A stretch of DNA of 64,000 nucleotides from contig NZ_SFCC01000013.1 of NCBI RefSeq assembly GCF_004214935.1, forward strand, positions 62,001 through 126,000, given 5' to 3'. Positions 50,929 to 59,948 of the stretch are shown piece after piece. Both the position numbers and the translations under genes were made by a program. Source of the stretch: Amycolatopsis suaedae (GTDB lineage Bacteria; Actinomycetota; Actinomycetes; Mycobacteriales; Pseudonocardiaceae). The notes under the pieces are model-generated. The model did no database searches and had not been told where the DNA came from. It saw only the letters and a program-made list of their open reading frames with translations. Each line of letters starts with the position of its first letter. The stretch's first letter is position 1.

Positions 50929-52194
50929 GTGCGCATCCTGGTGGCCGTCAACCCGGAACGAGCCGTCTTCCTTTACCTGGTGCCGATGCTGTGGGCGCTG
51001 CGCACGGCCGGTCACGACGTGCGGGTCGCCAGCACCCCCTCGCTGTCGGACACGATCACCCAGGCCGGGCTGACCGCGGTTCCCGTCGGCCGGGACCGCG
51101 GTGGCCGGGCAGCCGGCCGCGGCGACGCCGATCACGAAGCCGACCGGGCCGGGATTCCGGCTCCCTACGACGTGTTCACCGACTTCGACCGGGCGAGCTG
51201 GGACTATCTCCTGCCCTCGATGACCGAGGCGGTCCGGGGCTGGCACTGGCTCACCAACGCGCCGCTGGTGGCCGGGCTCACCGAGTACGCCAGACGCTGG
51301 GAACCCGACCTGGTCATCTGGGACCCGTTCACCTTCGCCGGCGCCGTGGCCGCCAAGGCCAGCGGCGCCGCACATGCGCGGATGCTGTTCGGGGTCGACG
51401 TCGTGGGCCCCACCCGCGACCACTTCCTGCGCCGCTGGACCGAGCAGCCGCCCGCCGGGCGGGCGGATCCGTTCGCCGAGTGGCTGGGCGGCTACGGTCG
51501 CAAGTACGGTTTCGAGTTCTCCGAGGACATGGTCACCGGCAACTTCACCATCGACCAGTTCCCGCGCAGCCTCGGCGTCGAGGCGAACCTCGACTACGTC
51601 CGCACCCAGTACATCCCCTACGGTGGCGCCGCCGTCGTGCCCGGCTGGCTGCGGGAGCCGCCTCGGCGGCCACGGGTGGCACTGACCATGGGACTGAGCG
51701 CGACGGAGTCGTTCAACGGCTACACCGTCGGGCTTGCCGACCTGCTGGCCGCACTGTCCGAACTGGACGTCGAGGTGGTCGCCACCGTCGCCGAGTCCGA
51801 ACAGGACAAGCTCGGCACGATCCCGGACAACACCAGGGTCGTGTCCTACGTGCCCTGGCACGCGCTGGCGCCCACCTGCTCGGTCGTCATCCACCACGGC
51901 GGTGCGGCCACCCTGGCCACCACGGCCCGGCACCCGGTCCCCCAGCTCGCCCTGCACTACCACTACGACCAGCCGTTCCTGGCCGGCCGGCTCGCCGAGC
52001 AGGGCGCCGGGCTGGAGATCCACACCAGCAAGGCCACCGGCGACACCGTCCGCGACGCCGTCACCCGCCTGCTGTCCGAACCCCGGTTCACCGAGCGAGC
52101 CGTCGCACTGCGCGACGAGATGTTCGCCCTGCCGAGCCCGAACGAGGCCGTCGGCCTCGTCGAGGAGCTGACCGTCAAGCACCGCGTCCGGTAA
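50929..52194 (+). CDS. Glycosyltransferase 3
   Basis: A 421-residue member of the array. The acceptor half reads FLYLVPMLWALRTAGHDV and the donor motif is HHGGAATL with HYHYDQP. It has GAAT where most relatives have GxGT. The catalytic-His position is Val13. A 113-bp stretch (51748-51860) is identical to GT7, a sign of recent gene conversion or duplication. It groups with GT4, GT7 and GT12 by the HYH-DQP motif. Start GTG after GAGAGGGG. Confidence 0.93.
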   Translation: MRILVAVNPERAVFLYLVPMLWALRTAGHDVRVASTPSLSDTITQAGLTAVPVGRDRGGRAAGRGDADHEADRAGIPAPYDVFTDFDRASWDYLLPSMTEAVRGWHWLTNAPLVAGLTEYARRWEPDLVIWDPFTFAGAVAAKASGAAHARMLFGVDVVGPTRDHFLRRWTEQPPAGRADPFAEWLGGYGRKYGFEFSEDMVTGNFTIDQFPRSLGVEANLDYVRTQYIPYGGAAVVPGWLREPPRRPRVALTMGLSATESFNGYTVGLADLLAALSELDVEVVATVAESEQDKLGTIPDNTRVVSYVPWHALAPTCSVVIHHGGAATLATTARHPVPQLALHYHYDQPFLAGRLAEQGAGLEIHTSKATGDTVRDAVTRLLSEPRFTERAVALRDEMFALPSPNEAVGLVEELTVKHRVR

Positions 52195-52226
52195 CCGCCC
52201 ACCACCGACCCGAAAGAGACCACACG

Positions 52227-53498
52227 ATGCGCATCCTGCTCGCCACGAGCCCAGAAAAGAGCATCTTTCTGTACCTGGTGCCGATGATGTGGGCGCTGCG
52301 CACCGCCGGTCACGAGGTCCGGGTCGCCAGCCAGCCGAGGTTCGCCGACACGATCACCCAGTCGGGACTCACCGCCGTCCCGGTCGGCCGGGACCGCGAC
52401 CCGTGGCGGATCACCGCCGACATGCCCGAGGAACGCGAGCGCGGCCGCAAGGGCCTGCCCGCCCCGTACGACGCGTTCGACGACTACGAGCGGGCCACGT
52501 GGGAGTACCTCGAACCGGAACTGGCCAACGCCGTGCAGGGCTGGCACTGGCTCACCAGCTTCCCGCTCATCGCCGGGCTCACCGAGTACGCCAGGCAGTG
52601 GGAACCCGACCTGATCATCTGGGAACCGCTGTGCTTCGCCGGCCCGATCGCGGCCAAGGCCAGCGGCGCGGCACACGCGCGGATGCTGTTCGGTGTCGAC
52701 GTGTGGGGTCCCACCCGGGAGCACTTCCTGCGCAGGCGGGAGGAGCAGCCGCCGGAGGCACGCACGGACCCCTTCGCCGACTGGCTGGGCAGCTACGCCC
52801 GCAAGTACGGTGGCGAGTTCTCCGAGGACATGGTCACCGGTCACTTCACGATCGACCAGTTCCCGCTCAGCCTCTCGGTCGAGGCGGCCGGCCTGAACTA
52901 CCTGCGCACGCAGTACATCCCCTACGGCGGCACGGCCGTGGTCCCGGACTGGCTGCAGCGGCCGGCCGAGCGGCCCCGGGTGGCACTCACCCTCGGCCTG
53001 ACCGCGACGGAGATCTTCAACGGGTACAACGTCCCGCTGTCCGACATCCTCGGCTCACTGTCCGAACTGGACATCGAGGTGGTCGCCACCGTCGCCGATT
53101 CGGAGCGGCACAAGCTCGGCACGCTGCCCGGCAACGTCCGCATCGTGTCCTACGTGCCCTGGCACGCCATCGTGCCGACCTGCTCGGCCGTGGTACACCA
53201 CGCCGGAGCCGCCACGCTGGCCACCACCGCACGGCACCCGGTCCCCCAGCTCGCCCTGCACTACCACCACGACCAGCCGACGCTGGCCCGCAAGCTCGCG
53301 GAGCAGGGCGCCGGCCTGGAGATCCACACCACCCAGGTCACCGGCGACGGTGTGCGCGACGCGGTGGCACGGCTGCTGACCGAGCCCCGGTTCACCGAGC
53401 GGGCCGCCGCGCTGCGCGACGAGATGTTCGCGCTGCCCTCCCCCAACGAGGCCGTCGCCCAGCTGGAGGAGCTGACCACCAAACACCGTTCCCGCTGA
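52227..53498 (+). CDS. Glycosyltransferase 4
   Basis: A 423-residue enzyme, 32 bp behind GT3. It has FLYLVPMMWALRTAGHEV, WEPDLIIWEPLCFAG, VTGHFTIDQFP and donor motif HHAGAATL with HYHHDQP. The catalytic-His position is Ile13. The start ATG at 52227 matches the family N-terminus (MRILLATSPEKS); the longer open frame upstream runs inside GT3 in another frame and is not coding. Confidence 0.93.
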   Translation: MRILLATSPEKSIFLYLVPMMWALRTAGHEVRVASQPRFADTITQSGLTAVPVGRDRDPWRITADMPEERERGRKGLPAPYDAFDDYERATWEYLEPELANAVQGWHWLTSFPLIAGLTEYARQWEPDLIIWEPLCFAGPIAAKASGAAHARMLFGVDVWGPTREHFLRRREEQPPEARTDPFADWLGSYARKYGGEFSEDMVTGHFTIDQFPLSLSVEAAGLNYLRTQYIPYGGTAVVPDWLQRPAERPRVALTLGLTATEIFNGYNVPLSDILGSLSELDIEVVATVADSERHKLGTLPGNVRIVSYVPWHAIVPTCSAVVHHAGAATLATTARHPVPQLALHYHHDQPTLARKLAEQGAGLEIHTTQVTGDGVRDAVARLLTEPRFTERAAALRDEMFALPSPNEAVAQLEELTTKHRSR

Positions 53499-53535
53499 CC
53501 ACCAGGATCGACCGAGATCGAGGAAAGACACGACT

Positions 53536-54804
53536 ATGCGCGTCCTGTTCGCCACCTACCCGGAGAAGACGCTCTTCCAGCCGATGGTGCCGCTGGCGTG
53601 GGCGCTGCGCACCGCCGGCCACGAGGTCCGGGTCGCCAGCCAGCCGCGGTTCGCCGGCACGATCACCCAGGCCGGGCTCACCGCCGTCCCGGTGGGGCAC
53701 GACCGGGAGTTCTGGCGCATCATGTCCAGCAAGCCGGACCGGCTGGCCGCGCTGCGGGTGGGCATCATGGAGCCCTACGACGCGTTCGACAACCCGGACA
53801 GGGACAACTGGGAGTACCTGAAGCCGGGCATCGCCGAGGCCGTGTGGGGCTGGCACCGCACCAGCAGCTTCCCGATGCTGGGCGGGCTGGTCGAGTTCGC
53901 CCGGTCATGGCAGCCCGACCTGGTCATCTGGGACCCGCTCAACTACGCCGGCCCGATCGCCGCCAAGGCGTGCGGAGCGGCGCACGCGCGGCTGCTGTGG
54001 AGCGTCGACGTCTGGGGCGGGGTGCGTGACAAGTACCTGCGCCACCTGGCCGCCCAGCCCGACAGTGAGAAGACCGACCCCTTCGCGGACTGGTTCGGCA
54101 GCTACGGGCGCAAGTACGGCTTCGAGTTCAGCGAGGACATGGTCACCGGCAACTTCACCATCGACCAGATCCCGCCCAGCCTGCAGATCCCTGCCGACGT
54201 GCACAACGTCGGGATGCGCTTCACCCCCTACGGCGGTGCCGCCACCGTGCCGGACTGGCTGCGACGGCCGGCGCAGCGCCCACGGGTCGCGCTGACCATG
54301 GGGGTGAGCGCCACCGAGCTGTTCGGCGGATACAGCCTGCCGGCCGGCGAACTACTCGAGTCACTGTCCGAACTGGACGCCGAGATCGTCGCCATCGTCG
54401 CCGAGTCCGAACAGGCGAAGCTGGGCACCCTGCCGGACAACGTCCGGATGGAGTCCTACATCCCGCTGCTCGCGCTGGCGCCCACCTGCTCGGCCGCCGT
54501 GCACCACGCCGGGTTCGGCACGCTGACCACGTTCGCCCTGCACGGCGTTCCCCAGCTGGCCCTGCCCTACCACTTCGACGAGCCGATCTTCGCCGAGCGG
54601 CTGGTCGGCATGGGCGCGGGACTGCAGATCCACAACGACCTCGCCACCGGCCCGGACGTCGCCGCCGCCACCCGGCGGCTGCTCACCGAGCCGGAGTTCC
54701 GGCGGGGAGCCGCGACGCTGCGCGAGGAGATCCTGCGCATGCCCACCGCCAACCAGCTCGTACCCGAGGTCGAGCAGCTCGTCACCAAGTACCGCACCCG
54801 ATAG
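53536..54804 (+). CDS. Glycosyltransferase 5
   Basis: A 422-residue enzyme with FQPMVPLAWALRTAGHEV, WQPDLVIWDPLNYAG, and donor motif HHAGFGTL followed by PYHFDEP. Glu replaces the Gln of the usual DQ pair, a residue that contacts the donor sugar in related enzymes. The catalytic-His position is Leu13. The PYHFDEP end is identical in GT11, and GT6 has PYEFDEP, so these three may share a donor. Confidence 0.93.
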   Translation: MRVLFATYPEKTLFQPMVPLAWALRTAGHEVRVASQPRFAGTITQAGLTAVPVGHDREFWRIMSSKPDRLAALRVGIMEPYDAFDNPDRDNWEYLKPGIAEAVWGWHRTSSFPMLGGLVEFARSWQPDLVIWDPLNYAGPIAAKACGAAHARLLWSVDVWGGVRDKYLRHLAAQPDSEKTDPFADWFGSYGRKYGFEFSEDMVTGNFTIDQIPPSLQIPADVHNVGMRFTPYGGAATVPDWLRRPAQRPRVALTMGVSATELFGGYSLPAGELLESLSELDAEIVAIVAESEQAKLGTLPDNVRMESYIPLLALAPTCSAAVHHAGFGTLTTFALHGVPQLALPYHFDEPIFAERLVGMGAGLQIHNDLATGPDVAAATRRLLTEPEFRRGAATLREEILRMPTANQLVPEVEQLVTKYRTR

Positions 54805-54826
54805 ACCGCGACCCGAGGACGACACC

Positions 54827-56089
54827 ATGCGCGTGCTGTTCACCACCTACCCGGAGCGGACCATCTTCCAGCCGATGGTCCCGTTGGCCTGGGCGCTGCG
54901 CACCGCGGGACACGACGTCCGGGTCGCCAGCCAGCCCTCGTTCGCCGGCGAGATCACCCAGGCCGGCCTCACCGCCGTGCCGATCGGCAGGCAGCACACC
55001 AACACGCTGCGCAGGCTCGCCGAGGCCAACCCCGAGCTGGCCGAGGCCGAGCGGGTCGGGCTTCCCTCGCCCTACGACGCGGCCGCGCCGGGCGAGCAGC
55101 CGATCACCTTCGACCGGATGGTCTCCGGCTACCGCAACGTGCTGGAGATCTGGCACAAGCAGAACAACTTCCCGCTCATCACCGGGCTGGTGGAGTTCGC
55201 CAGGCAGTGGGAACCCGACCTGATCATCTGGGAACCGCACACCTACGCCGGTCCCATCGCGGCCAAGGCCTGCGGCGCCGCGCACGGCAGGCTGCTGTGG
55301 AGTGTCGACATCTTCGGCGTCACCCGGGAGCGTTTCCTGGACCTGAAGCCGGACCAGGGCCCGGACCCGCTGGCGGACTGGCTGGGCTCCTACGGCCGCC
55401 GGTACGGGTTCGAATTCTCCGAGGACATGGCCACCGGCCAGTTCAGCATCGACCCGCTGCCGGAGTCCATCCGGCTGGACTCCGGGCTGGACAAGCTCCC
55501 GATGCGGTACGTGCCCTACAACGGCGCCGCGGTGGCGCCGTCGTGGCTGCGAACGCCGCCCGCCAAGCCAAGGGTCGCGCTGACCCTGGGCACCTCGGCC
55601 ACCGAGATCTTCACCGGCTACACGGTCAGCGTGCAGGACATCCTGGACGCGCTGGCGGGCCTGGACGTCGAGATCGTGGCCACCGTCGCCGAGTCGAAGC
55701 AGGGTGAGCTGGAGCGGGTTCCCGACGGCACCCGGCTGGTCTCCTACGTCCCGCTGCACGACCTGGCGCCGACCTGCTCGGTAATCGTCAACCACGCCGG
55801 CCCCGGCACGGTACTGACCACCGCGGTCAACGCCACCCCGCAGCTGACCATGCCGTACGAGTTCGACGAGCCCGAGCTGGCCAGGCAGGTCGCCCAGCGC
55901 GGCGCCGCACTCACCGTCGTCGGCGACCAGGACGCGGGGCGCGGCATCCGGGACAACGTCCTGCGGCTGCTGTCCGAACCGTCGTTCGCGGCCGACGCGG
56001 CCGGGCTGGCCGCCGAGATGGCCGCACTGCCCAGCCCCAACGAGCTGGTCGAGCCGCTGGAACAACTGGCCACCAAGTACCGGGCCTGA
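54827..56089 (+). CDS. Glycosyltransferase 6
   Basis: A 420-residue enzyme with FQPMVPLAWALRTAGHDV and WEPDLIIWEPHTYAG. The donor motif is NHAGPGTV, with Asn in place of the first His, then PYEFDEP. The catalytic-His position is Ile13. ATGRFSIDPL-like sequence in the middle is closest to GT2 (both have TIDPLP/SIDPLP rather than TIDQ). Spacing to GT5 is 22 bp. Confidence 0.93.
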   Translation: MRVLFTTYPERTIFQPMVPLAWALRTAGHDVRVASQPSFAGEITQAGLTAVPIGRQHTNTLRRLAEANPELAEAERVGLPSPYDAAAPGEQPITFDRMVSGYRNVLEIWHKQNNFPLITGLVEFARQWEPDLIIWEPHTYAGPIAAKACGAAHGRLLWSVDIFGVTRERFLDLKPDQGPDPLADWLGSYGRRYGFEFSEDMATGQFSIDPLPESIRLDSGLDKLPMRYVPYNGAAVAPSWLRTPPAKPRVALTLGTSATEIFTGYTVSVQDILDALAGLDVEIVATVAESKQGELERVPDGTRLVSYVPLHDLAPTCSVIVNHAGPGTVLTTAVNATPQLTMPYEFDEPELARQVAQRGAALTVVGDQDAGRGIRDNVLRLLSEPSFAADAAGLAAEMAALPSPNELVEPLEQLATKYRA

Positions 56090-56109
56090 CCGGCCGGAAG
56101 GGATCGTCG

Positions 56110-57372
56110 ATGCGTGTCCTGTTCGCCACCAACCCGCCGCGCAGCGTCCTGCGCTACATGGTGCCGCTGGCGTGGGCGCTGCGCACGGCCGGGCACGAGG
56201 TGCGCTTCGCCGCCCAGCCCGCGCTGGCGAGCGAGATCACCCAGGCCGGGCTCACCGCCGTTCCGGTCGGTCACAGCAGGGACATGCCGAAGGTCGCCGA
56301 GCGCACCGGCGTCGAGGCCGAACGTGCCGGGCTGCCCGCGCCCTACGACGCCTACGACACCCCGGAGAAGGCGAACTGGGACTACGTGCGCACGGCGCTG
56401 GCCGGTCCGGGGATGGAGTCGGTCAAGTACGGCAACTTCCCCGTCGTGGCCGGACTGGTGGACTTCGCCCGCTCGTGGGAGCCCGACCTGGTGGTGTGGG
56501 ATCCGCTGTGCAACGCGGGTGCCATCGCCGCGGCCGCCTGCGGTGCCGCCAGCGCCCGTCTGCTCATCGGCTACGACGTGACCGGCGGCTTCCGCGAGCT
56601 GTACCTGCGGCTGCAGGCGGAGCAGCCGGAGGCCGAACGCGGTGACGCGCTGGCCGACTGGCTGGGTGCCTACGGCCGCAAGTACGGCTTCGCCTTCTCC
56701 GAGGAACTGGTCACCGGGCACTTCACCGTCGACCAGTTCCCCGCCAGCCTGCAGGCCGAGACCGGCCTGGACTACGTGCGCACGCAGTTCATCCCCTACG
56801 GCGGCGCCTCCGTCGTACCCGGCTGGCTGCACAAGCCCGCCGAGCGGCCGAGGGTGGCGCTCACCCTCGGCCTGAGCGCCACCGAGGTGTACGGCGGGTA
56901 CACCCTGTCCCTGCCCGACATCTTCGCCGCACTGTCCGAACTGGACGTCGAGGTGGTCGCCACCGTCGCCGAGTCCGAACAGGACAAGCTCGGCACGATC
57001 CCGGACAACACCAGGGTCGTGTCCTACGTGCCCTGGCAGGCACTGGTGCCCACCTGCTCGGCGGTCATCCACCACGCCGGCGCGGCCACCCTGGCCACCA
57101 CCGCCCGCTACCCGGTCCCCCAGCTGTCCCTGCACTACCACTTCGACCAGCCGCTGCTGGCGCACAAGCTCGCCGAGCAGGGCGCCGGGCTGGAGATCCA
57201 CACCAGCAAGGCCACCGGCGGAGCCGTCCGCGACGCCGTCGCCCGCCTGCTGTCCGAACCCCGGTTCACCGAGCGAGCCGTCGCACTGCGCGACGAGATC
57301 CTCGCCCTGCCCACGCCCAACGAGCTCGTCGGCAGGCTGGAAGAACTGACCACGAAGCACCGCGGCCGGTGA
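56110..57372 (+). CDS. Glycosyltransferase 7
   Basis: A 420-residue enzyme starting MRVLFATNPPRSVLRYMVP. The catalytic-His position is Val13. Donor motif HHAGAATL and HYHFDQP place it with GT3, GT4 and GT12. Bases 56926-57038 are identical to 51748-51860 in GT3, and two further blocks near the 3' end (ending ~57299) match GT3 almost exactly, while the acceptor half differs. The gene is therefore a mosaic. Its stop overlaps the GT8 start. Confidence 0.93.
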   Translation: MRVLFATNPPRSVLRYMVPLAWALRTAGHEVRFAAQPALASEITQAGLTAVPVGHSRDMPKVAERTGVEAERAGLPAPYDAYDTPEKANWDYVRTALAGPGMESVKYGNFPVVAGLVDFARSWEPDLVVWDPLCNAGAIAAAACGAASARLLIGYDVTGGFRELYLRLQAEQPEAERGDALADWLGAYGRKYGFAFSEELVTGHFTVDQFPASLQAETGLDYVRTQFIPYGGASVVPGWLHKPAERPRVALTLGLSATEVYGGYTLSLPDIFAALSELDVEVVATVAESEQDKLGTIPDNTRVVSYVPWQALVPTCSAVIHHAGAATLATTARYPVPQLSLHYHFDQPLLAHKLAEQGAGLEIHTSKATGGAVRDAVARLLSEPRFTERAVALRDEILALPTPNELVGRLEELTTKHRGR

Positions 57373-58655
57373 GCGGGATGAAGGTACTGATCACCACCTA
57401 CGCCGAGCGGACCCACTTCCTGCTGCTGGTCCCGCTGGCCTGGGCGCTGCGCACGGCCGGGCACGAAGTCCGGGTCGCGGTACAGCCCAAGCTGGTCGAC
57501 ACGGTCACCCAGGCCGGGCTGACGGCGGTGCCGGTCGGGCACGACCGCGATCTGTGGGACCTGATCCCCCGCACCGGCGCGATGAACTTCTTCGGCAAGG
57601 AAACCGGCTGGCCCGCGCCGTACGACTCCGCCGAGCAGGACGCCGCCGAAGTCACCTGGGAACAGCTGCGCACCGGCTACCGCGACGTGGCGGTCCGCTG
57701 GCACAAGACCAGCAACGTCCCGATCGTGGCCGACCTGGTCGACTTCGCCCGGTCCTGGGAACCGGACCTGGTGATCTGGGAGCCCACCACCTACGCGGGC
57801 GCGATCGCCGCGACGGCCTGCGGGGCCGCCCACGCCAGGATCCTGATCGGCGCCGACGTCTTCGGCATCACCCGCGACCACGCGACGCGGCTGATCCGCG
57901 AGCACGCGATCCCCGAGCGGGAGGACCCGCTGGCCCACTGGCTGGGCAGCTACGCGCGCAAGTACGGCGGCGAGTTCACCGAGGCCATGGTCACCGGTCA
58001 CTTCACCATCGACCAGCTGCCGCCGTCGCTGGCCTTCCACGGTGGCCACCACTACCTGCACGCCCGCTACACGCCCTACGGCGGACCGGCGGTCGTGCCG
58101 GGCTGGCTGTCCACTCCGCCGCCGCGGCCCCGGGTCGCGCTGACCATGGGACTGACGGCCAACGACCGCACCGGGGAGTACCCGGTGAACCTGCAGGACG
58201 TCCTCGACGCCGTGGCCGACCTCGACGTCGAACTGGTCGCGACCGTCACCGACGCCGGCCGCGAGGCACTGGACCGGATCCCGGACAACGCGCGGCTGGT
58301 GCCGTTCGTCCCGCTGCAGGCGCTGATGCCGACCTGTTCGGCGGCCATCCACCACGCCGGAGTGGGCACGCTGGCCACCACGGCACTGGCCGCGGTCCCG
58401 CAGCTGACGCTGCCGTGGGACGTCGACCAGCCGATGATCGGGCGGCGGCTGGCCGAGCAGGGGGCGGGGCTGTGCATCCCTGCCACCGAGGTGACCGTGC
58501 CCGCGCTGCGGGAGGCGGTGCTGCGGCTGTTGTCCGAACCGTCGTTCGCGCGTGCGGCCGGGGCGCTGCGCGAGGAGATGCTCGCCCAGCCGGCTCCCAA
58601 CCAGCTCGTCGCCCAGATCGAACAGCTGACCACCAAACACCGAAGCAACGGATGA
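57369..58655 (+). CDS. Glycosyltransferase 8
   Basis: A 428-residue enzyme. The GTG at 57369 overlaps the GT7 stop; the ATG at 57378 (MKVLITTYAERTHF) gives the family N-terminus and may be the real start. Counting from that ATG it keeps the catalytic histidine, His13, one of only three in the array to do so. It has WEPDLVIWEPTTYAG, donor motif HHAGVGTL and PWDVDQP. It overlaps GT9 by ATGA. Confidence 0.93.
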   Translation: MSGMKVLITTYAERTHFLLLVPLAWALRTAGHEVRVAVQPKLVDTVTQAGLTAVPVGHDRDLWDLIPRTGAMNFFGKETGWPAPYDSAEQDAAEVTWEQLRTGYRDVAVRWHKTSNVPIVADLVDFARSWEPDLVIWEPTTYAGAIAATACGAAHARILIGADVFGITRDHATRLIREHAIPEREDPLAHWLGSYARKYGGEFTEAMVTGHFTIDQLPPSLAFHGGHHYLHARYTPYGGPAVVPGWLSTPPPRPRVALTMGLTANDRTGEYPVNLQDVLDAVADLDVELVATVTDAGREALDRIPDNARLVPFVPLQALMPTCSAAIHHAGVGTLATTALAAVPQLTLPWDVDQPMIGRRLAEQGAGLCIPATEVTVPALREAVLRLLSEPSFARAAGALREEMLAQPAPNQLVAQIEQLTTKHRSNG

Positions 58656-59947
58656 TGTCGATGCGCGTTCTGTTCACCACATACCCGGAGAAGACCCACT
58701 TCCTGGCCATGGCACCGCTGGCGTGGGCGCTGCGCACCGCGGGCCACGAGGTCCGCGTGGCCTGCCAGCCGAAGTTCACCGATGTCGTCACCCAGGCCGG
58801 GCTCACCGCCGTCCCGATCGGGCCGGACCGCGACCTGTGGCAGCTGATGTCGCGGGACCTGAACTGGTTCAGCCTCGGCCTCAACGGCCTGCCGGTGCCC
58901 TACGACACCGTCGACTGGCGGCCGCAGGACGTCACCTGGGACTACCTCAAGGACGGCTACGACATCCACGTGCCCAAGTGGCACAAGATGAGCAACGTCC
59001 CGATGATCCCGGACCTGGTGGAGTTCGCCCGGTCCTGGCAGCCGGACCTGGTGGTCTGGGAGCCCTCGACCTACGCCGGCGCGGTGGCGGCCGAGGCCGT
59101 GGGCGCCGCACACGCCCGGATCCTGTTCAGCCTCGACACCTACGGGGTGGCCCGCGACCACTTCCTGCGGCTGCGCGAGCAGCAGCCGCCCGAGGACCGG
59201 GCCGACCCGCTGGGCGAGTGGCTGGCGCCCTACGCCGACCGCTACGGCTTCGAGTTCAGCGAGTCCCTGATCACCGGGCAGTTCACCATCACCCAGCTGC
59301 CCCCGTCGCTCGGGATCGAGGCCGACCTGACCTACGAGCCGCTGCGTTACGTGCCCTACGGCGGGCCCGCGGTGGTCCCGCAGTGGCTGTCCACTCCGCC
59401 GGAACGGCCGAGGGTGGCGCTGACCATGGGGCTGAGCGTCGGCGCGACCGCCGCCGACGTGCTCCAGCTGGAGGACGTGTTCGAGGAGATCGCCGACCTG
59501 GACGTCGAGGTGGTCGCCACCCTGCCCGAGCAGGCGCAGAAGAGCATCGCCAAGGTGCCGGACAACGTCCGGATGGTGTCCTACGTGCCGCTGCACGCAC
59601 TGATCCCGACGTGCACGGCGGTCATCCACCATGCCGGGTACGGCACGCTCGCGACCACGGCACTGCACGGCAAGCCGCAGATCATCGTGACGTGGAACGC
59701 CGACGGGCCGACGCTGGCCCGTCGCGTCGCCGCCCAGGGCGCCGGGCTGTCGCTGCACGTGGGCCAGGCCGTGGCATGGGGCGTCATGCGCAACCGGCTC
59801 ACCCGCATCCTCACCGAGCCGAGGTTCACCGAGGCCGCGGGCCGGCTGCGCGACGAGATCCAGGCGATGCCCTCGCCCAACCAGCTGGCCGGCAGGCTGG
59901 AGAAGCTGGTGGCCGAGCACCGCCGTCCCGTGGCGGCGGCGAGCTGA
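58652..59947 (+). CDS. Glycosyltransferase 9
   Basis: A 431-residue enzyme from the first of three closely spaced ATGs (58652, 58655, 58661); the last gives MRVLFTTYPEKTHF with His13. The donor motif is HHAGYGTL but the following segment is TWNADGP, with Gly where the donor-contacting Gln or Glu normally stands. This suggests an unusual donor or weak donor binding. It overlaps the GT8 stop. Confidence 0.92.
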   Translation: MMSMRVLFTTYPEKTHFLAMAPLAWALRTAGHEVRVACQPKFTDVVTQAGLTAVPIGPDRDLWQLMSRDLNWFSLGLNGLPVPYDTVDWRPQDVTWDYLKDGYDIHVPKWHKMSNVPMIPDLVEFARSWQPDLVVWEPSTYAGAVAAEAVGAAHARILFSLDTYGVARDHFLRLREQQPPEDRADPLGEWLAPYADRYGFEFSESLITGQFTITQLPPSLGIEADLTYEPLRYVPYGGPAVVPQWLSTPPERPRVALTMGLSVGATAADVLQLEDVFEEIADLDVEVVATLPEQAQKSIAKVPDNVRMVSYVPLHALIPTCTAVIHHAGYGTLATTALHGKPQIIVTWNADGPTLARRVAAQGAGLSLHVGQAVAWGVMRNRLTRILTEPRFTEAAGRLRDEIQAMPSPNQLAGRLEKLVAEHRRPVAAAS

Positions 59948-59948
59948 C

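Noticed and set aside
50991..52226. Upstream extension of the GT4 frame through GT3
   Set aside because: The family N-terminus (MRILLATSPEK) begins at 52227, and the upstream part is GT3 read in the wrong frame.
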